A stretch of DNA of 6,693 nucleotides from assembly GCA_002358835.1 (NCBI GenBank), contig DEPP01000052.1:1-6693 (forward strand). Direction: 5' to 3'. The DNA is from Bacteroidales bacterium UBA3389. GTDB lineage: Bacteria; Bacteroidota; Bacteroidia; Bacteroidales; P3. The notes beneath the pieces were generated by a model, which was not told where the DNA came from, did not search any database, and worked only from the letters and a program-made list of their open reading frames with translations. The position numbers and the translations under genes were made by a program. How positions within the stretch are numbered: the first letter of the stretch is position 1; the number at the start of each line of letters is the position of its first letter. Below, piece by piece: positions 6,302 through 6,693 of this stretch.

Positions 6302-6448
6302 ACAAAGTAATCTGTTTTCTCTTGTACATATTCCGCAATGCAAAACAAACATCAATCCAAGCAAACATATAAGTCAGAGTATTTTATTAGGTGATAATTG
6401 CACAGATACGTAGTTTATGTAACCTTTTACTTTAAGCCTCGTATAGAA

Positions 6449-6538
6449 TTACAAAAGTAAATAAATTACACAAAAGTATTGTTTGGATTTATTTTACAAA
6501 AGTAATTAAGAGAGTTGATTTTGGATTTACAAAAGTAA
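6449..6538. repeat. Right group of TTACAAAAGTAA operator-like dyads upstream of the XRE gene
   Basis: Exact copies lie at 6449-6460, 6494-6505 and 6527-6538. A variant with two extra bases in the spacer (TTACACAAAAGTAT) lies at 6466-6479. The last copy ends 3 bp before the XRE start codon, so binding there would block transcription or translation start, the usual layout of autorepression. Possible but imperfect rightward -7 boxes (TATTGTTTG at 6477-6485, TGATTTTG at 6516-6523) lie among the copies. Together with the left pair this makes five exact copies in 265 bp. Confidence 0.78.
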
Positions 6539-6541
6539 AAT

Positions 6542-6693
6542 ATGATACAGGGAAGATTGGTAGAATTGATGAGTTATTTTAAGCTGACTGCGGTGGCTTT
6601 GGCAGAAAACATAGGGGTTCAACCTTCGAGTGTTTCACACATTCTTTCGGGGCGAAACAAGCCGAGTTTGGATTTCGTGAACAAGCTTTTGGG
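6542..6693 (+). CDS. XRE-family HTH transcriptional regulator, 3' end cut by window
   Basis: The visible N-terminal 50 codons begin MIQGRLVELMSYFKLTAVAL and continue with AENIGVQPSSVSHILSGRNK and PSLDFVNKLL. This is a classic XRE/lambda-repressor-type helix-turn-helix: helix 2 around TAVALAENIG, recognition helix at QPSSVSHILSG, and the common RNKPSLDFV follow-on. Such proteins in Bacteroidota elements usually act as dimeric repressors of their own and neighbouring genes. The dyads at 6449-6538 and 6274-6301 are the obvious candidate sites. The gene runs past the right edge, so total length and any C-terminal domain are unknown. The ATG at 6542 is the only good start, directly after the last dyad. 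Confidence 0.88.
   Translation, partial: MIQGRLVELMSYFKLTAVALAENIGVQPSSVSHILSGRNKPSLDFVNKLL

Larger units (their letters stand above)
6175..6541. other. Non-coding control region with dyad array
   Basis: This 367-bp gap holds no open frame of useful length. It carries the TTACAAAAGTAA dyads listed separately, in a left pair and a right group next to the XRE gene. Between them (6302-6448) the sequence is AT-rich with no hairpin or gene I can support. Only a weak 5-bp inverted repeat (6204-6208 and 6222-6226) follows the 5470-6174 gene, too short to call a terminator. Confidence 0.6.

Noticed and set aside
6274..6538. CRISPR array reading of the repeated 12-mers
   Set aside because: Repeats are only 12 bp, palindromic, unevenly spaced (4 to about 147 bp gaps), and no cas gene is present; operator sites fit better.

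Overview
The window looks like Bacteroidota (Bacteroidales-type) DNA. Clear Shine-Dalgarno sites are scarce. Several gene starts are preceded by the Bacteroides-type -7 promoter box TAnnTTTG (minus strand at 13-20, 2682-2689 and 5172-5179; plus strand at 5317-5324). The protein set (RecA-like AAA ATPase, small HTH protein, zinc-finger/Toprim primase-like protein, XRE regulator) is typical of integrated mobile elements in this phylum. No integrase, relaxase, tRNA or att site lies inside the window, so the type of element (prophage, satellite, ICE or integrated plasmid) cannot be fixed from here.

Layout from left to right. Positions 1-158 hold a promoter firing leftward out of the window and a good intrinsic terminator for leftward transcripts (101-134). 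Positions 159-2657, all minus strand, form a compact three-gene GATC-type restriction-modification operon, read in the order dam-type methylase (D12 class), MutH/Sau3AI-family nuclease, DpnA-type beta-class methylase. The last two overlap by 8 bp, a TAnnTTTG box sits just before the first gene, and the terminator closes the unit. Positions 2696-5104, also minus strand, form a replication-type module: RepA-like AAA ATPase, then a 94-bp imperfect palindrome, then a small HTH protein, then a Toprim primase-like protein. Positions 5105-5469 are an AT-rich divergent promoter region. Positions 5470-6174 (plus) encode an unrecognised 234-aa protein with a charged C-terminal tail ending in a sequence that fits a sliding-clamp-binding motif. 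Positions 6175-6541 are non-coding and carry five exact copies and one variant of the dyad TTACAAAAGTAA, directly ahead of an XRE-family regulator cut off by the right edge (6542-6693).

How the parts may work together (inference). The XRE protein probably binds the dyads and controls itself and perhaps other genes of the element. The ATPase, HTH and Toprim proteins probably handle replication of the element. The restriction-modification operon looks like defence or addiction cargo next to it. In hand-sampled 60-bp rows the cargo is lower in GC (about 32-43%) than the primase-like gene (about 43-55%), which suggests a separate origin. GATC occurs eight times at 250-2453 and again at 2761, but only once between 2765 and the right edge, suggesting that the replication side has been under GATC restriction pressure.

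The most noteworthy points are the mixed composition of the GATC system (DpnII-like pair of methylases with a single-domain MutH-like nuclease), the GATC depletion, the dyad array, and the structured palindrome that supplies the ATPase stop codon.
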